This document shows, in pieces, positions 8,392-17,188 of a stretch of 64,000 nucleotides of DNA. The stretch is from the NCBI RefSeq assembly GCF_004343195.1, contig NZ_SMCR01000006.1, forward strand, positions 62,001 to 126,000, read 5' to 3'. The DNA comes from Biostraticola tofi. GTDB lineage: Bacteria > Pseudomonadota > Gammaproteobacteria > Enterobacterales > Enterobacteriaceae. A program made the translations under genes and the position numbers. Each line of letters starts with the position of its first letter. Position 1 is the first letter of the stretch. Below the pieces are notes generated by a model that was given only the letters and a program-made list of their open reading frames with translations, had not been told where the DNA came from and searched no databases.

Positions 8392-9060
8392 ATGACTATT
8401 AAAATTTATGGCGACCCAGGTTCCGGCAGCCGCCGCCGCGTTACCAGCGCTGCAAAAATCATGGGTATCGACATCGAACGTGTAAATGTTGATTTGTTCA
8501 AGGGCGAGAGCCACACACCCGAATTTCTGAAGCTCAACCCGCACGGGCTTACTCCTGTACTTCAAGATGGTGACATCGTCATCTGGGAAGCCTCTGCCAT
8601 TAACCTTTACCTTGCTGAGAAAATGAATTCCGATTTGCTCGGCCGCACGCAGGCGGAGCGTTTTGAAGTATTGCAATGGATGTTCTGGTCGGGTGAGCAA
8701 TGGCGGATATTCGGAACGCTCACGTTCGATGAACGGATCGGGAAGCGCTTCATGGGCCAGCCCGAGGATGAGAGCATCGTCCAGCTAGCGTTTGCCAAGA
8801 TCCGGGCTGGCGCGGCCGTGTTGGACGCACATCTGGCGGGGCGGAAATTTATCGTTGGTGACCACTTGACGCTCGCCGACATTGACATTGCGGCACCCTT
8901 CTCGCAATCGGCACGCTCCAAGATACCGCTGTCTGAATTTCCGAACCTTGTCGCCTGGCAGCAGCGCCTGCTCGACACCGTCCCGGCCTGGGCGGAGACA
9001 AAGCGGGAAGTGGATGAGCGTATCGACACCGCGCTGGCTGGCGCAGGGATAGCACTGTGA
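8392..9060 (+). CDS. Glutathione S-transferase family protein (first of pair)
   Basis: This 222-residue protein has the GST N-terminal thioredoxin fold (IKIYGDPGSGSRRRV, with a serine-rich active-site turn near residues 9-13). Glutathione-binding NPHGLTPVLQDGD and WEASAINLYLAEK follow, then an all-helical C-terminal domain ending in the N-capping DHLTLADIDIAAP. It lies 33 bp after the peroxiredoxin gene, and its stop overlaps the GTG start of the next GST. It presumably conjugates or reduces electrophiles with glutathione. The exact subclass is not assigned. Confidence 0.9.
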   Translation: MTIKIYGDPGSGSRRRVTSAAKIMGIDIERVNVDLFKGESHTPEFLKLNPHGLTPVLQDGDIVIWEASAINLYLAEKMNSDLLGRTQAERFEVLQWMFWSGEQWRIFGTLTFDERIGKRFMGQPEDESIVQLAFAKIRAGAAVLDAHLAGRKFIVGDHLTLADIDIAAPFSQSARSKIPLSEFPNLVAWQQRLLDTVPAWAETKREVDERIDTALAGAGIAL

Positions 9061-9743
9061 GCGAAGAAGCGTCGACGCTGGATCACGAACTGTTTTGGAT
9101 GAGCGGCAGCCCTTACTCGTGGCGAGTGCAATTAGCGCTCGGATACAAGCGCATACCTTATATTTCTCGTCGCTTGGATTCGGCCAAACATGAGAATCGC
9201 ACATCTGAATTCCTGGGGCTCAATCCGCGCGGGAAGGTACCGGTGTTGAAGACTGGCGATGCAGCGCTCTACGAGTCCGTGGCGATCATCGCCTTCCTGG
9301 ATCGTGCTCATCCCGACGTGCCGCTGTTTGGCCAGACGTCACAGCAGCACGGCCGCATCTGGCAACGCGTGAACGAGTTCGAGAACTACAATCGCGATCT
9401 GTTCGATGTAGAGATTGTCCGCCCGTTGTTACGTGGACATGCAAAAGACAATCACGAGGGCATGCGCGCGTCCGCCGCGCGCGCTTATGATGCACTCGGC
9501 TGGATGGAGCAGGCGTTGTCAATCGCGCCTTATCTGGCGGGTGACGATATGACCGCGGCGGATATTGTCGCGCTACCGAACATTCAGATGCTGCGTAGGG
9601 TCGCTGCACGTCCCGAAGCAATTCAGATGGCGCTGGGCCTCGAAGATTTAAGCGTGCGCCTGCCGGCACTGGGCGCGTGGTTGTCGCGGATGGAAACCAT
9701 GCGGGGCTATGACGCCGCTTATCCACCGCACTGGCGAAATTAA
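9057..9743 (+). CDS. Glutathione S-transferase family protein (second of pair)
   Basis: This 228-residue GST has an N-terminal domain (FWMSGSPYSWRVQLAL, active-site SPYSW), a glutathione-binding NPRGKVPVLKTGD and ALYESVAIIAFLD, and a helical C-terminal domain with the AADIVALPNIQM motif. It begins with GTG at 9057, overlapping the preceding stop by four bases, so the two GSTs are translationally coupled. They share the fold but are clearly divergent, suggesting different substrates. Its stop codon at 9741-9743 touches the transposon remnant that follows. Confidence 0.9.
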   Translation: MSEEASTLDHELFWMSGSPYSWRVQLALGYKRIPYISRRLDSAKHENRTSEFLGLNPRGKVPVLKTGDAALYESVAIIAFLDRAHPDVPLFGQTSQQHGRIWQRVNEFENYNRDLFDVEIVRPLLRGHAKDNHEGMRASAARAYDALGWMEQALSIAPYLAGDDMTAADIVALPNIQMLRRVAARPEAIQMALGLEDLSVRLPALGAWLSRMETMRGYDAAYPPHWRN

Positions 9744-10072
9744 CAAAAGGCTGCACCCAAGCGATTGAACGGCTGCTGGCCGCCAAGCTGCGCACGCCGC
9801 TGCAGGTCCAGTTGCACCTGACGCTGACGTTCGAGGCGGGCTACCAGACGGGCGAGAAGCCGGTCACGGCGGAATTGGTGGAGACGGTGCTGTCGCGCCA
9901 GCTCGACGACCTTGAGCCGACGCTGGCGCGCCACGGCTATCGGCTCAAGGACATGATCGAGCAGTTCGATGCCAAGGCGGCCGACATCCGGGCGATGTTC
10001 AGCAACCAGCTTGAACCGAAACACACGGCTGAGATCCGCGAGCGCATGCTGGCGGCGGGTTTGCCGATATGA
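9743..10072 (+). pseudogene. 3' fragment of transposon AAA-ATPase gene (TniB/ExeA-like)
   Basis: An open frame running out of the GST stop codon encodes the C-terminal 100-odd residues of the TniB/ExeA-type AAA ATPase that accompanies DDE transposases of the Tn552/Tn5090-like group. Recognisable parts are AIERLLAAKLRTPLQ, FEAGYQTGEKPVTAE, LDDLEPTLARHGYRLKD and the ending RMLAAGLPI. The Walker motifs and the partner transposase are absent, so this is a truncated relic. The typical repeat-rich transposon end follows directly. The family call rests on remembered sequence. Confidence 0.7.
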
Positions 10073-10073
10073 G

Positions 10074-10250
10074 CCGTCATTTGCAGTTAGCGTGAGCCGG
10101 CGCCCATCGAATGCGAGCGGGCGCCGTCGAATGCAAGCTCAATTGCAGATAGCGTGAGCATAACCCTCCGTCATTTGCAGTTAATTCGAGCCGGACTCGG
10201 GGTCGAATGCGAGCACGGTCGGTTTGAAATGCGAGCCGCTACATTCACCG
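10074..10250 (+). mobile_element. Right-end remnant of transposon with multiple transposase-type repeats
   Basis: Just after the ATPase fragment are three related direct copies of a sequence close to TTTGCAGTTAGCGTGAGC. They lie at 10077-10097, 10138-10159 (TTGCAGATAGCGTGAGC) and 10171-10191 (TTTGCAGTTAATTCGAGC). Four shorter motifs related to TCGAATGCGAGC are interspersed (about 10107-10230). Arrays of about 20-bp binding sites at element ends are typical of Tn7/Tn552-like elements. The left end and transposase gene are missing. Confidence 0.6.
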
Positions 10251-10274
10251 CCTACAATCGCACCCTGGCAATGA

Positions 10275-10309
10275 GATAAAACCTGCCCAGGTGATGGGCA
10301 GGTTTTATC
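10275..10309. terminator. Perfect 15-bp stem hairpin, bidirectional terminator
   Basis: GATAAAACCTGCCCA (10275-10289) pairs perfectly with TGGGCAGGTTTTATC (10295-10309) across a five-base loop. The stem has an A-rich base on one side and T-rich on the other, as in bidirectional intrinsic terminators. It separates the transposon remnant from the lipoprotein operon that ends at 10353 on the other strand. Confidence 0.75.
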
Positions 10310-10352
10310 GCTGACATTCTGGCCGCTCGCTTATTGACAGTGTCCAGTTCTT

Positions 10353-11021
10353 TCAGCTCTTCAGATCATCTTTGCCGTATAGGGGTGAGCGGGGTCCATA
10401 CAGGATGCCGTTGAAATGGCCGGCCGATAACATTCGGTTACTGGTAATGCCAGCAATGGTATGGCCTTCATCCCTGATAGTACTGGATATCTGTTTAACT
10501 GCGGCGGTGATAAGCATGGCAATCAGATTATTACTGTTGTTGTGGTTGTTGTCTTCACTGCTTGATGCTGAAGCTTTACCGGACCAGAGCAAAGCCCCGC
10601 TGCGCAAATCAACCAATGTTGCGGTTGCCGTCACGCGGGTATCGCTGGATATCACCATGTAGCTGGTGCCATATTCGACCACTTTGACATACATTACCGC
10701 ATCGGCCCCAAATATCTGCTGTAATTTGGCTGTGCTCAATGCATGTATATCTGTTGATTCGGTAAGTCCATTTTGCTTAAAGGTTTCATCTACGACTGCC
10801 ACCGGCAATACATAATAGCCCGCTTCTGACAGCGGCTGAGTTATCTGGGTCAGCATGCTGGGTCCAGCATTGATATCCGGTGATTCGTTTATTGGCGGCA
10901 GTACCAAAATGGATTTGGGCTTACTTTTCTTAAGCTCAGTGTAGTCATAAGGGACAGGTGCCGCGCAACCAGCTAGCATCAGGGCGCATATCATTACTGT
11001 AAACGCGATAATCCGATTCAT
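10353..11021 (-). CDS. DUF799 / GNA1162-family lipoprotein
   Basis: This 222-residue lipoprotein has a signal peptide ending in the lipobox LAGC (cysteine near residue 19). A DUF799 domain follows (ILVLPPINESPDINAG, then TQITQPLSEAGYYVLPV). The fold is related to the periplasmic domain of CsgG/TolB-like proteins, as in Neisseria GNA1162. It is the last gene of a three-gene lipoprotein operon and its start overlaps the DUF4810 stop by four bases. Its function is unknown; the conserved trio is thought to form an outer-membrane-associated complex. An asparagine/histidine-rich loop (EDNNHNNSNN) is notable. Confidence 0.87.
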   Translation of the reverse strand: MNRIIAFTVMICALMLAGCAAPVPYDYTELKKSKPKSILVLPPINESPDINAGPSMLTQITQPLSEAGYYVLPVAVVDETFKQNGLTESTDIHALSTAKLQQIFGADAVMYVKVVEYGTSYMVISSDTRVTATATLVDLRSGALLWSGKASASSSEDNNHNNSNNLIAMLITAAVKQISSTIRDEGHTIAGITSNRMLSAGHFNGILYGPRSPLYGKDDLKS

Positions 11022-11377
11022 TTTAGGCTTCCTTTATCTTTCTTCATTAAAAAATCCATAAAGGCGGCAGATTCAGGGAAAAGCCTTTTTTCATTATTAA
11101 ATTCTTCAAAGGCCAGATCGGCATGGCCAATATTGGCATAAAGCAATCCAAGGTGAGCATGCAATCCGGGGGGTGTTTTCTGTCCTTTGGCCTGTGATTT
11201 TTCCATTGATACAAGCAGCGTAGCAATTTGATCATCTGGTGTGGATTTTTTATCGTGGTAATATTGATAAACTGTGCTTGGATACTTATCCCAGTAATAT
11301 ATTTTCTTAGTTGCATGAGTGCAACCCGCCAAAAAAATAACCGAAATCAAAAATATTTTTTTATTTAACATTATCAT
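11018..11377 (-). CDS. DUF4810-family lipoprotein
   Basis: This 119-residue lipoprotein has lipobox FLAGC near residue 19. The mature part carries the DUF4810 pattern KKIYYWDKYPSTVYQYYHD and a short TPR-like region (HLGLLYANIGHADLAFEEFN). It sits between the CsgG-like and DUF799 lipoprotein genes, overlapping the latter by four bases. This arrangement recurs across Gram-negative bacteria. It is probably a periplasmic partner of the other two; no biochemical role is established. Confidence 0.85.
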   Translation of the reverse strand: MIMLNKKIFLISVIFLAGCTHATKKIYYWDKYPSTVYQYYHDKKSTPDDQIATLLVSMEKSQAKGQKTPPGLHAHLGLLYANIGHADLAFEEFNNEKRLFPESAAFMDFLMKKDKGSLK

Positions 11378-11402
11378 TTATTATATCATCAACTAAATAA
11401 AA

Positions 11403-12065
11403 TCATTTCCACGAACCGTTTTCCAGCGCTGCCACCAGGCTGTCAACCGCTTCGCGGATAGCCAGGTCCATCACTTTGCCATTAAGCGTGGCGTCATAAC
11501 CCGCCGTTCCGCCAAAGCCAATCACTTCACGGTTGGATAAGCTGAATTCTCCGGCTCCCTGGGTGGAATACACCACTTCGGAGGTGTGAACATTCACCAC
11601 ATTAAGATTGACCTTGGCATAGGCTATCTGTGATTTACCCCGACCGAATATGCCCCACAGCTGTTGATCGCCAATTTCTTTGCGGCCAAATTCAGTGACA
11701 TCGCCGGTAATCACATACTTGGCGCCCTGCAATCCCTGGGTCTTTCCAGCGAGTGCGGCTTCCGTTTTCAGCTCATCCATATTGGTGCGATCCAGGACGT
11801 TGAAATGACCGGTTTGCTGGAGATGGCTTATCAGGATGGTTTTGGACTGATTGCCCAGATAGTCTATTCCGTCGGAAAATATGCCGTTCATGTAAGGAGA
11901 GCGATTACCGAATTTGCCAACGGCAATAAGGCTGCGTGGTCCTTGATAGGATGAATGATAGCTTGCGACTTTCGCTACATCGAGTCGTTGAGAAGATTCA
12001 GTCGCACAGCCGACCAGCAATAGCGATGAAATCAATGCCCCAAGATAAATAGCCGTTCTTACCAT
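11403..12065 (-). CDS. CsgG/HfaB-like outer-membrane lipoprotein
   Basis: This 220-residue lipoprotein (lipobox LVGC near residue 20) has the CsgG family core: RSLIAVGKFGNRSPY, LISHLQQTGHFNVLDRTNMDEL, and AKYVITGDVTEFGRKE with AKVNLNVVNVHTSEVVY. In curli systems CsgG forms the secretion pore, but no curli genes are present. It is the first gene of the CsgG-DUF4810-DUF799 lipoprotein operon, so a dedicated envelope complex is more likely than curli export. The gene is preceded by a long AT-rich leader region. Confidence 0.87.
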   Translation of the reverse strand: MVRTAIYLGALISSLLLVGCATESSQRLDVAKVASYHSSYQGPRSLIAVGKFGNRSPYMNGIFSDGIDYLGNQSKTILISHLQQTGHFNVLDRTNMDELKTEAALAGKTQGLQGAKYVITGDVTEFGRKEIGDQQLWGIFGRGKSQIAYAKVNLNVVNVHTSEVVYSTQGAGEFSLSNREVIGFGGTAGYDATLNGKVMDLAIREAVDSLVAALENGSWK

Positions 12066-12536
12066 ATAATGTCCTTATTACCCGAATTTCAGTGGTGCAG
12101 TGACGCTTGACAATTAACTCAGCATCGTTTCAGAAGAGATGATTATCAAGGTAATTACGTTGATCCATGCTGTCCCATTAACCGTAGGGCATGAATATTT
12201 CCCGCATACCGTATCTGATATGACGATAGGACTGGCGGGCGATTATATTATAGTTTTCTATAAAAACATCTATTTTTCTATTTTTTTCAAAACAATAAGA
12301 GAATTCGATATATAATTTTCATAAATATTATATGTTATTTGCATAACCATACTAATTACAAATTATCATAATGATTATTCTTTTTATAAAATAGCCATTC
12401 AATTGATTGGCTGTGATATATCATCCCTTTTTGAGATATTATTCAGGAACGCCTGCGATATCGTAAAAATATCAAACATCGAAGGCTTCGGTTCGCTGGC
12501 CGCCGGATAAGCAAGGGCGCAAGCGCCCTGCAATTT
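12066..12536. other. AT-rich intergenic region upstream of lipoprotein operon
   Basis: These 471 bases are strikingly AT-rich compared with the flanking genes, especially 12240-12430. They contain no supported gene. The region lies in front of the CsgG-like operon (minus strand) and behind the luciferase-like gene, so it probably holds the operon promoter. Its composition fits an H-NS-type silenced accessory region. Confidence 0.5.
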
Positions 12537-13559
12537 TCAGCGCCACTCTAGGCCTGGTGCCACCTGGGTCAGAATAGCCTCAATAACATGCGCATTGTAA
12601 TCCACTCCCAATTGGTTGGGCACCGTGAGCAGCAGTGTGTCTGCTTCTGCAATCGCCTCATCCTGAGCGAGTTGACTGATAAGCGCATCCGGTGCTGCCG
12701 CATAGCTGCGACCAAATATAGCGCGGGTTTTTTCATCCAGAAACCCTATCTGATCGCCCTCTGGTCTGCTATTGCCAAAATAGGCGCGATCCCGGTGGTC
12801 AATCAGTGGAAAAATGCTGCGACTCACCGATACCCTGGGGGTCCATGCATGTCCAGCTTCTTTCCAGGCGGCGCGGTAGGCACGGATCTGCCTGGCCTGC
12901 TGAATATGGAAGGGTTCGCCGGTTTCATCATCCTTTAGGGTGGAGCTCTGCAGGTTCATGCCCTGTTTTGCCGCCCATACCGCCGTCGCGTCCGAGCCGG
13001 CCCCCCACCAGATGCGTTCGCGCAGACCGGCGGAGAAAGGCTCCAGGCGCAACAAACCGGGCGGATTGGGAAACATCGGCTGCGGATTGGGTTTGGCAAA
13101 GCCTTGCCCGCGCAGCGCATCCAGCAATACTTCGGTATGTTGCCGGGCCATATCGGCATCGGTTTGCCCTGGGGCCGGCTGATAACCGAAATAGCGCCAG
13201 CCATCAATAACCTGCTCCGGCGATCCCCGGCTGATGCCCAGTTGCAGACGACCGCCGGCGATCAGATCGGCCACGCTGGCGTTTTCCGCCATATACAGTG
13301 GGTTCTCATAGCGCATATCAATCACGCCGGTACCGATTTCAATCCGCCGGGTTTTGGCGCCGATAGCGGCCAGCAGTGAAAACGGCGCGCTAAGCTGACG
13401 CGCAAAATGATGGACGCGAAAATAGGCGCCGTCAGCGCCCAATTCCTCGGCGGCGACGGCCAGATCTATCGATTGCAGCAAGGCATCGGCAGCTGACCGG
13501 GTTGCCGATTGCGATGAAAGGGCCCAGTGGCCAAAGGAAAGAAAGCCAATCTTCTTCAT
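12537..13559 (-). CDS. LLM-class flavin-dependent monooxygenase
   Basis: This 340-residue protein belongs to the bacterial-luciferase-like monooxygenase superfamily (TIM barrel, reduced FMN or F420). Visible signatures are the start KKIGFLSFGHW, AVAAEELGADGAYFRVHHF, AAIGAKTRRIEIGTGV and AGGRLQLGISRGSP. Enterobacteria make FMN, so an FMNH2-dependent enzyme is expected; a flavin reductase gene is not adjacent. The physiological substrate is unknown. It stands alone between the AT-rich region and the arabinitol transporter genes. Confidence 0.88.
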   Translation of the reverse strand: MKKIGFLSFGHWALSSQSATRSAADALLQSIDLAVAAEELGADGAYFRVHHFARQLSAPFSLLAAIGAKTRRIEIGTGVIDMRYENPLYMAENASVADLIAGGRLQLGISRGSPEQVIDGWRYFGYQPAPGQTDADMARQHTEVLLDALRGQGFAKPNPQPMFPNPPGLLRLEPFSAGLRERIWWGAGSDATAVWAAKQGMNLQSSTLKDDETGEPFHIQQARQIRAYRAAWKEAGHAWTPRVSVSRSIFPLIDHRDRAYFGNSRPEGDQIGFLDEKTRAIFGRSYAAAPDALISQLAQDEAIAEADTLLLTVPNQLGVDYNAHVIEAILTQVAPGLEWR

Positions 13560-13686
13560 GGTGATTTGTTCCTGAAGTAAACCGTTGCCATTTTAGATGA
13601 AAACGTTAAGTGCAGATGTTATTCCATTAAAGCACAAACTTCAGTTCACGACGTCAGACGGGCTTTTGCTACTGCGAAAAAGCACT

Positions 13687-14667
13687 TTAGGCCCGCACCC
13701 GTGACTTAACGCTTTCCAGCATCACCGCCACGATAATGATCACCCCTTTGACCACCTGCTGGTTATAGCCGGAAATATTCATCAGATTCATCAGGTTCGA
13801 AATGATGCTCAAAATCAATACGCCGATGATGGTATTCATCACCGTGCCTCTGCCGCCGGCCAGGCTCGCCCCGCCGACCACCACCGCCGCGATGACATCC
13901 AGTTCGAAACCGATGGACATCACTGGGGAACCGACGCCGGTACGGGTGGAGGCCAGGACGCCGGCCAGCCCGCACGCCAGCCCGCTCAGCGCATAAACGG
14001 CAAACTTGAACCAATCGACCCGGACGCCGGCAAAACGGGTCGCGGTTTCATTTGAGCCGATGGACACCACCAGTCGACCGAACACCGTATAGCGATAGAC
14101 GAAGTGCGCCACAACGGCGAAGGCGATAAACACATAGACCGGCAGCGGCAGCCCCAAAAAGTAACCGGTGCCAAAATTCACATACGACACATCATCGATA
14201 AAAATCGGCTGACCCTTGGCGGCAATCAACGCCACCCCACGTGCAATGGTCATCATCGCCAGGGTGGCGATAAAAGGCGCGATATTGAAGAACGTGACCA
14301 GGCTGCCGGCAGCGGCGCCGACCAGAGTGGCAATACCGGCACCGGCAATAATGGCCGGCATCACGCCGATTTCCGGAATCAGCAACGCCACTGCCACCGA
14401 CACCAGCGCCATGATTGACCCCACCGAGAGATCAATACCGCCGGTCAGAATAACAAACAGCATGCCGATAGCCGCCAAGCCCAGCGGCACGCTTTGCCTT
14501 AATACATTGGTGATATTTTCCGGACTGTAGAAGCGGTCGGACAGGAAATTGGCCACCACCAGCATAATAAAAAACACCAGCAAGGTGGAATTATTGGAGA
14601 AAAACTTCAGCGCTTTGGATCGTAAAGCAAAGCCCGTGGGCTGTTCGGGGGTTTTTACCTGTTCCAT
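13687..14667 (-). CDS. Ribose-type sugar ABC transporter permease
   Basis: This 326-residue permease of the RbsC/BPD_transp_2 family has about 8-10 membrane segments. It carries the characteristic motifs GMLFVILTGGIDLSVGSIMAL and the EAA-like loop VVVGGASLAGGRGTVMNT. It forms the channel of the ABC importer with the ATPase at 14681 and binding protein at 16229. It is the distal gene of the arabinitol operon on the minus strand. A polyol or pentitol substrate is inferred from the downstream kinase and dehydrogenase. Confidence 0.9.
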   Translation of the reverse strand: MEQVKTPEQPTGFALRSKALKFFSNNSTLLVFFIMLVVANFLSDRFYSPENITNVLRQSVPLGLAAIGMLFVILTGGIDLSVGSIMALVSVAVALLIPEIGVMPAIIAGAGIATLVGAAAGSLVTFFNIAPFIATLAMMTIARGVALIAAKGQPIFIDDVSYVNFGTGYFLGLPLPVYVFIAFAVVAHFVYRYTVFGRLVVSIGSNETATRFAGVRVDWFKFAVYALSGLACGLAGVLASTRTGVGSPVMSIGFELDVIAAVVVGGASLAGGRGTVMNTIIGVLILSIISNLMNLMNISGYNQQVVKGVIIIVAVMLESVKSRVRA

Positions 14668-14680
14668 ATTCTTTCCTCAG

Positions 14681-16180
14681 CTAAGCTAGCGCGCGTTTGG
14701 GGATGGCAAACCGCATAATGTTTTCTTCCGTTATCTGGTCGCCCTGCAGCTCGGCGGTAATGGTTCCCTCGCTCATGACATACACCCGGTGCGCCAGAGA
14801 GATAACCTCAATCATTTCCGAAGATATGACGATAATGGCGTACCCTTTTTCGGCCAGTTCATGAATGACGTTGTAGATTTCCACCTTGGCGCCGACATCC
14901 ACGCCACGCGTCGGCTCATCCAGGATCAACAGGTCGCATTCAGTCGCCAGCCATTTGGCAATCACCACTTTTTGCTGGTTGCCGCCACTGAGGCTTGAGA
15001 TAGGATCTTCAATCGAACCCAGTTTGATCGCCAGCCGCTGGCGAGACCTTTCGCTAAAGGCACGTTCTTTGCCATAGTTGAGAATACCCAGCCGATAGCA
15101 CACGTTTTTCAGGCTGGATAACGTCATATTCTCTCGAATCGGGCGGCTGAGAATGGCACCCTGCTCTTTACGGCTCTCCGGCACCAGGCCAATGCCCTGG
15201 CGCATGGCATCCGCCGGGTGACGAAGGGTTATCGGCTTACCGTTTTTAATCACTTTGCCTTGGCTCATGTGATCCAGCCCGAACAGGCAGCGTGAAATTT
15301 CGGTACGTCCCGAGCCGACCAGTCCCGCCAGGCCGACTATTTCGCCTTTGCGGGCCGTCAGGCTGATATCGTTAAGCAGCGACTTGGTCGACATGCCGTA
15401 GACCTCCAGAATGGTTTCCTCCTGGGGAATATTTTTCGCCGGATAAAGGTTCTCGAACTTGCGCCCGACCATACTGGTGATAATGTCATCTTCGGTACAG
15501 GTGGCCGGATCCAGATCGGTCACCGTTTCACCGTCTTTGATGACGGTGATGGCATCGGCAATGGCGAATATTTCATCCAGCCGATGGGAGATATAAAGGA
15601 TGGTGACGCCCTGACCTTTCAACAGTTTCAACTGGCTGAACAGAATGTCGATTTCGCGATTGGACAGCACCGCCGAAGGCTCATCGAGGATCAGTATCTT
15701 CACATCCCGGGCCAGCGATTTGGCAATTTCGACCATTTGCTGATAGGCGACGCTCAGCGTACCCAGCTTGGCGGTCGGCGGAATGTGAAAACCCAGGTTC
15801 GACAATACCCTGCCGGCTTTCTGATTCATTTTCTTCCAATTGATCAACGGACCGCCGAAGCCCAGATCGCCCAGGAAAATATTTTCAGCCACGCTGAGAT
15901 CGGGTGCCAAGGCCAGTTCCTGGTAAATGATGCCGATATGACTTTCCCGGCTCTGCTTGGGGGTGGTGAAATGGACTTCTTTTCCAAACACCTGAAGGGT
16001 GCCGCTGTCCTTGATATAAATACCGGACAGGATTTTCATCAACGTAGACTTACCGGCACCGTTTTCACCGACGATAGCGTGGATACTGCCCTTCTTTACT
16101 TTGAGATTAATGCTTTTCAGCGCATGGACGCCGCCGAAGCTTTTTGTGACATTCTCGATAACGACTGCATACTGGTCCAT
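14681..16180 (-). CDS. Ribose-type sugar ABC transporter ATP-binding protein
   Basis: This 499-residue tandem-domain ATPase of the RbsA/MglA family has a first Walker A (GENGAGKSTLMK, near residue 40) and Walker B (ILILDEPSAVLS). The degenerate second P-loop is VGSGRTEISR, as usual for the family, and the second signature is LSGGNQQKVVIAKWL with Walker B LLILDEPTRGVD. It energises the importer together with the permease 13 bp downstream. Length and domain order are normal for the family. Confidence 0.93.
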   Translation of the reverse strand: MDQYAVVIENVTKSFGGVHALKSINLKVKKGSIHAIVGENGAGKSTLMKILSGIYIKDSGTLQVFGKEVHFTTPKQSRESHIGIIYQELALAPDLSVAENIFLGDLGFGGPLINWKKMNQKAGRVLSNLGFHIPPTAKLGTLSVAYQQMVEIAKSLARDVKILILDEPSAVLSNREIDILFSQLKLLKGQGVTILYISHRLDEIFAIADAITVIKDGETVTDLDPATCTEDDIITSMVGRKFENLYPAKNIPQEETILEVYGMSTKSLLNDISLTARKGEIVGLAGLVGSGRTEISRCLFGLDHMSQGKVIKNGKPITLRHPADAMRQGIGLVPESRKEQGAILSRPIRENMTLSSLKNVCYRLGILNYGKERAFSERSRQRLAIKLGSIEDPISSLSGGNQQKVVIAKWLATECDLLILDEPTRGVDVGAKVEIYNVIHELAEKGYAIIVISSEMIEVISLAHRVYVMSEGTITAELQGDQITEENIMRFAIPKRALA

Positions 16181-16200
16181 GAAAATACCCCATAGTCAGT

Positions 16201-16220
16201 CCCCCTTGGCGACAAGGGGG
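16201..16220 (-). promoter_or_regulatory. Intercistronic stem-loop after the binding-protein gene
   Basis: CCCCCTTG and CAAGGGGG form a perfect 8-bp stem with a four-base loop between the binding-protein and ATPase genes. There is no U-tract. Such hairpins commonly protect or partially terminate the transcript so that the binding protein is made in excess over membrane components. Confidence 0.6.
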
Positions 16221-16228
16221 AAAGCGTA

Positions 16229-17188
16229 TTAAAAAAGTGATTTAGGATCGTAAACTTTTTTGACGTTATCTTTGGTTACCAGAACCGTGGGGGTGTAGAC
16301 GTAATCAGGAAACTCTTTGCTACCGGCCTGATATTTGCCGATAATATCCAGCACCGTAGCGGTCAGGGTATCCGGGTTATTTGCTGCCGTTGCCTGCAGG
16401 TCGCCACGTTCGATGGCTTCCAGTCCTTTTTTATAGCCGTCATGGGCATAGACTTTGACGTCCTGCAGCTTATTGGCTCCCTTTAGCGACAAGATGGCGC
16501 CCAATGCCATATCGTCCATCTCGCTGTAGACGCAGTTGATTTTATTGCCCTGCGCCACCACGATATCCTCCATGGCTTTCAACCCGCCCTGCTGATCCCA
16601 GTTGCCCCAGCCCTGACTGACGATGGTCAGGTTGGTCTGGTTATATTTACGCAACTGGGCTTCCATTACGCCGCGAATAAAGTTGGACCGCCGAGCTTCA
16701 CCAACCAGATTGCCCTGATTGCCGCTGATGAGAACGCAGTTCATCGGCTTATTGCCGAATTGCTCGACGGCAAATTCACCGATGGCAATATTATTCTTGG
16801 CATTATTCGCCTGTACCCGAGTGATGACCGGCGCTTCCAGCGAGATATCGCTGTCGAGAATGACGGTGGGTATATTGGCACGCTTGGCGATTTGTGTAAT
16901 GCGCAGGCCAGCCTCCGGATCCTGCGGATTGAGCACCAGATAGTTGATACCCTGGGATATCATGTCCTCCACATCTGAAATCTGCTTATTCAAATCGCCG
17001 CGCGCATCGGTCGTCACCAGGGTGTAACCGCGTTCCTGAGCATGGATTTTCATATACTCCGTCAGGCCGTTGAAAAATGCCCCATTCAGGGTGCGGTTAG
17101 CGAAACCGACCTTGATTTTGTCATCAGCGTGTGCTGCGACGCTGGCAGTGGCGGCAATCAGCAGTAGACTCAATAACGTTTTTTTCAT
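16229..17188 (-). CDS. Sugar/polyol ABC transporter substrate-binding protein
   Basis: This 319-residue periplasmic protein of the RbsB-like family (peripla_BP_4) has a signal peptide ending near AHA (about residue 21). The mature domain has the typical N-terminal strand IKVGFANRTLNGAFFNGL, the first-lobe DVEDMISQGINYLVLNPQD and the hinge region. It delivers substrate to the permease/ATPase encoded downstream. Pentitol specificity (D-arabinitol) is inferred from the operon. The gene is separated from the ATPase by a stem-loop. Confidence 0.92.
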   Translation of the reverse strand: MKKTLLSLLLIAATASVAAHADDKIKVGFANRTLNGAFFNGLTEYMKIHAQERGYTLVTTDARGDLNKQISDVEDMISQGINYLVLNPQDPEAGLRITQIAKRANIPTVILDSDISLEAPVITRVQANNAKNNIAIGEFAVEQFGNKPMNCVLISGNQGNLVGEARRSNFIRGVMEAQLRKYNQTNLTIVSQGWGNWDQQGGLKAMEDIVVAQGNKINCVYSEMDDMALGAILSLKGANKLQDVKVYAHDGYKKGLEAIERGDLQATAANNPDTLTATVLDIIGKYQAGSKEFPDYVYTPTVLVTKDNVKKVYDPKSLF

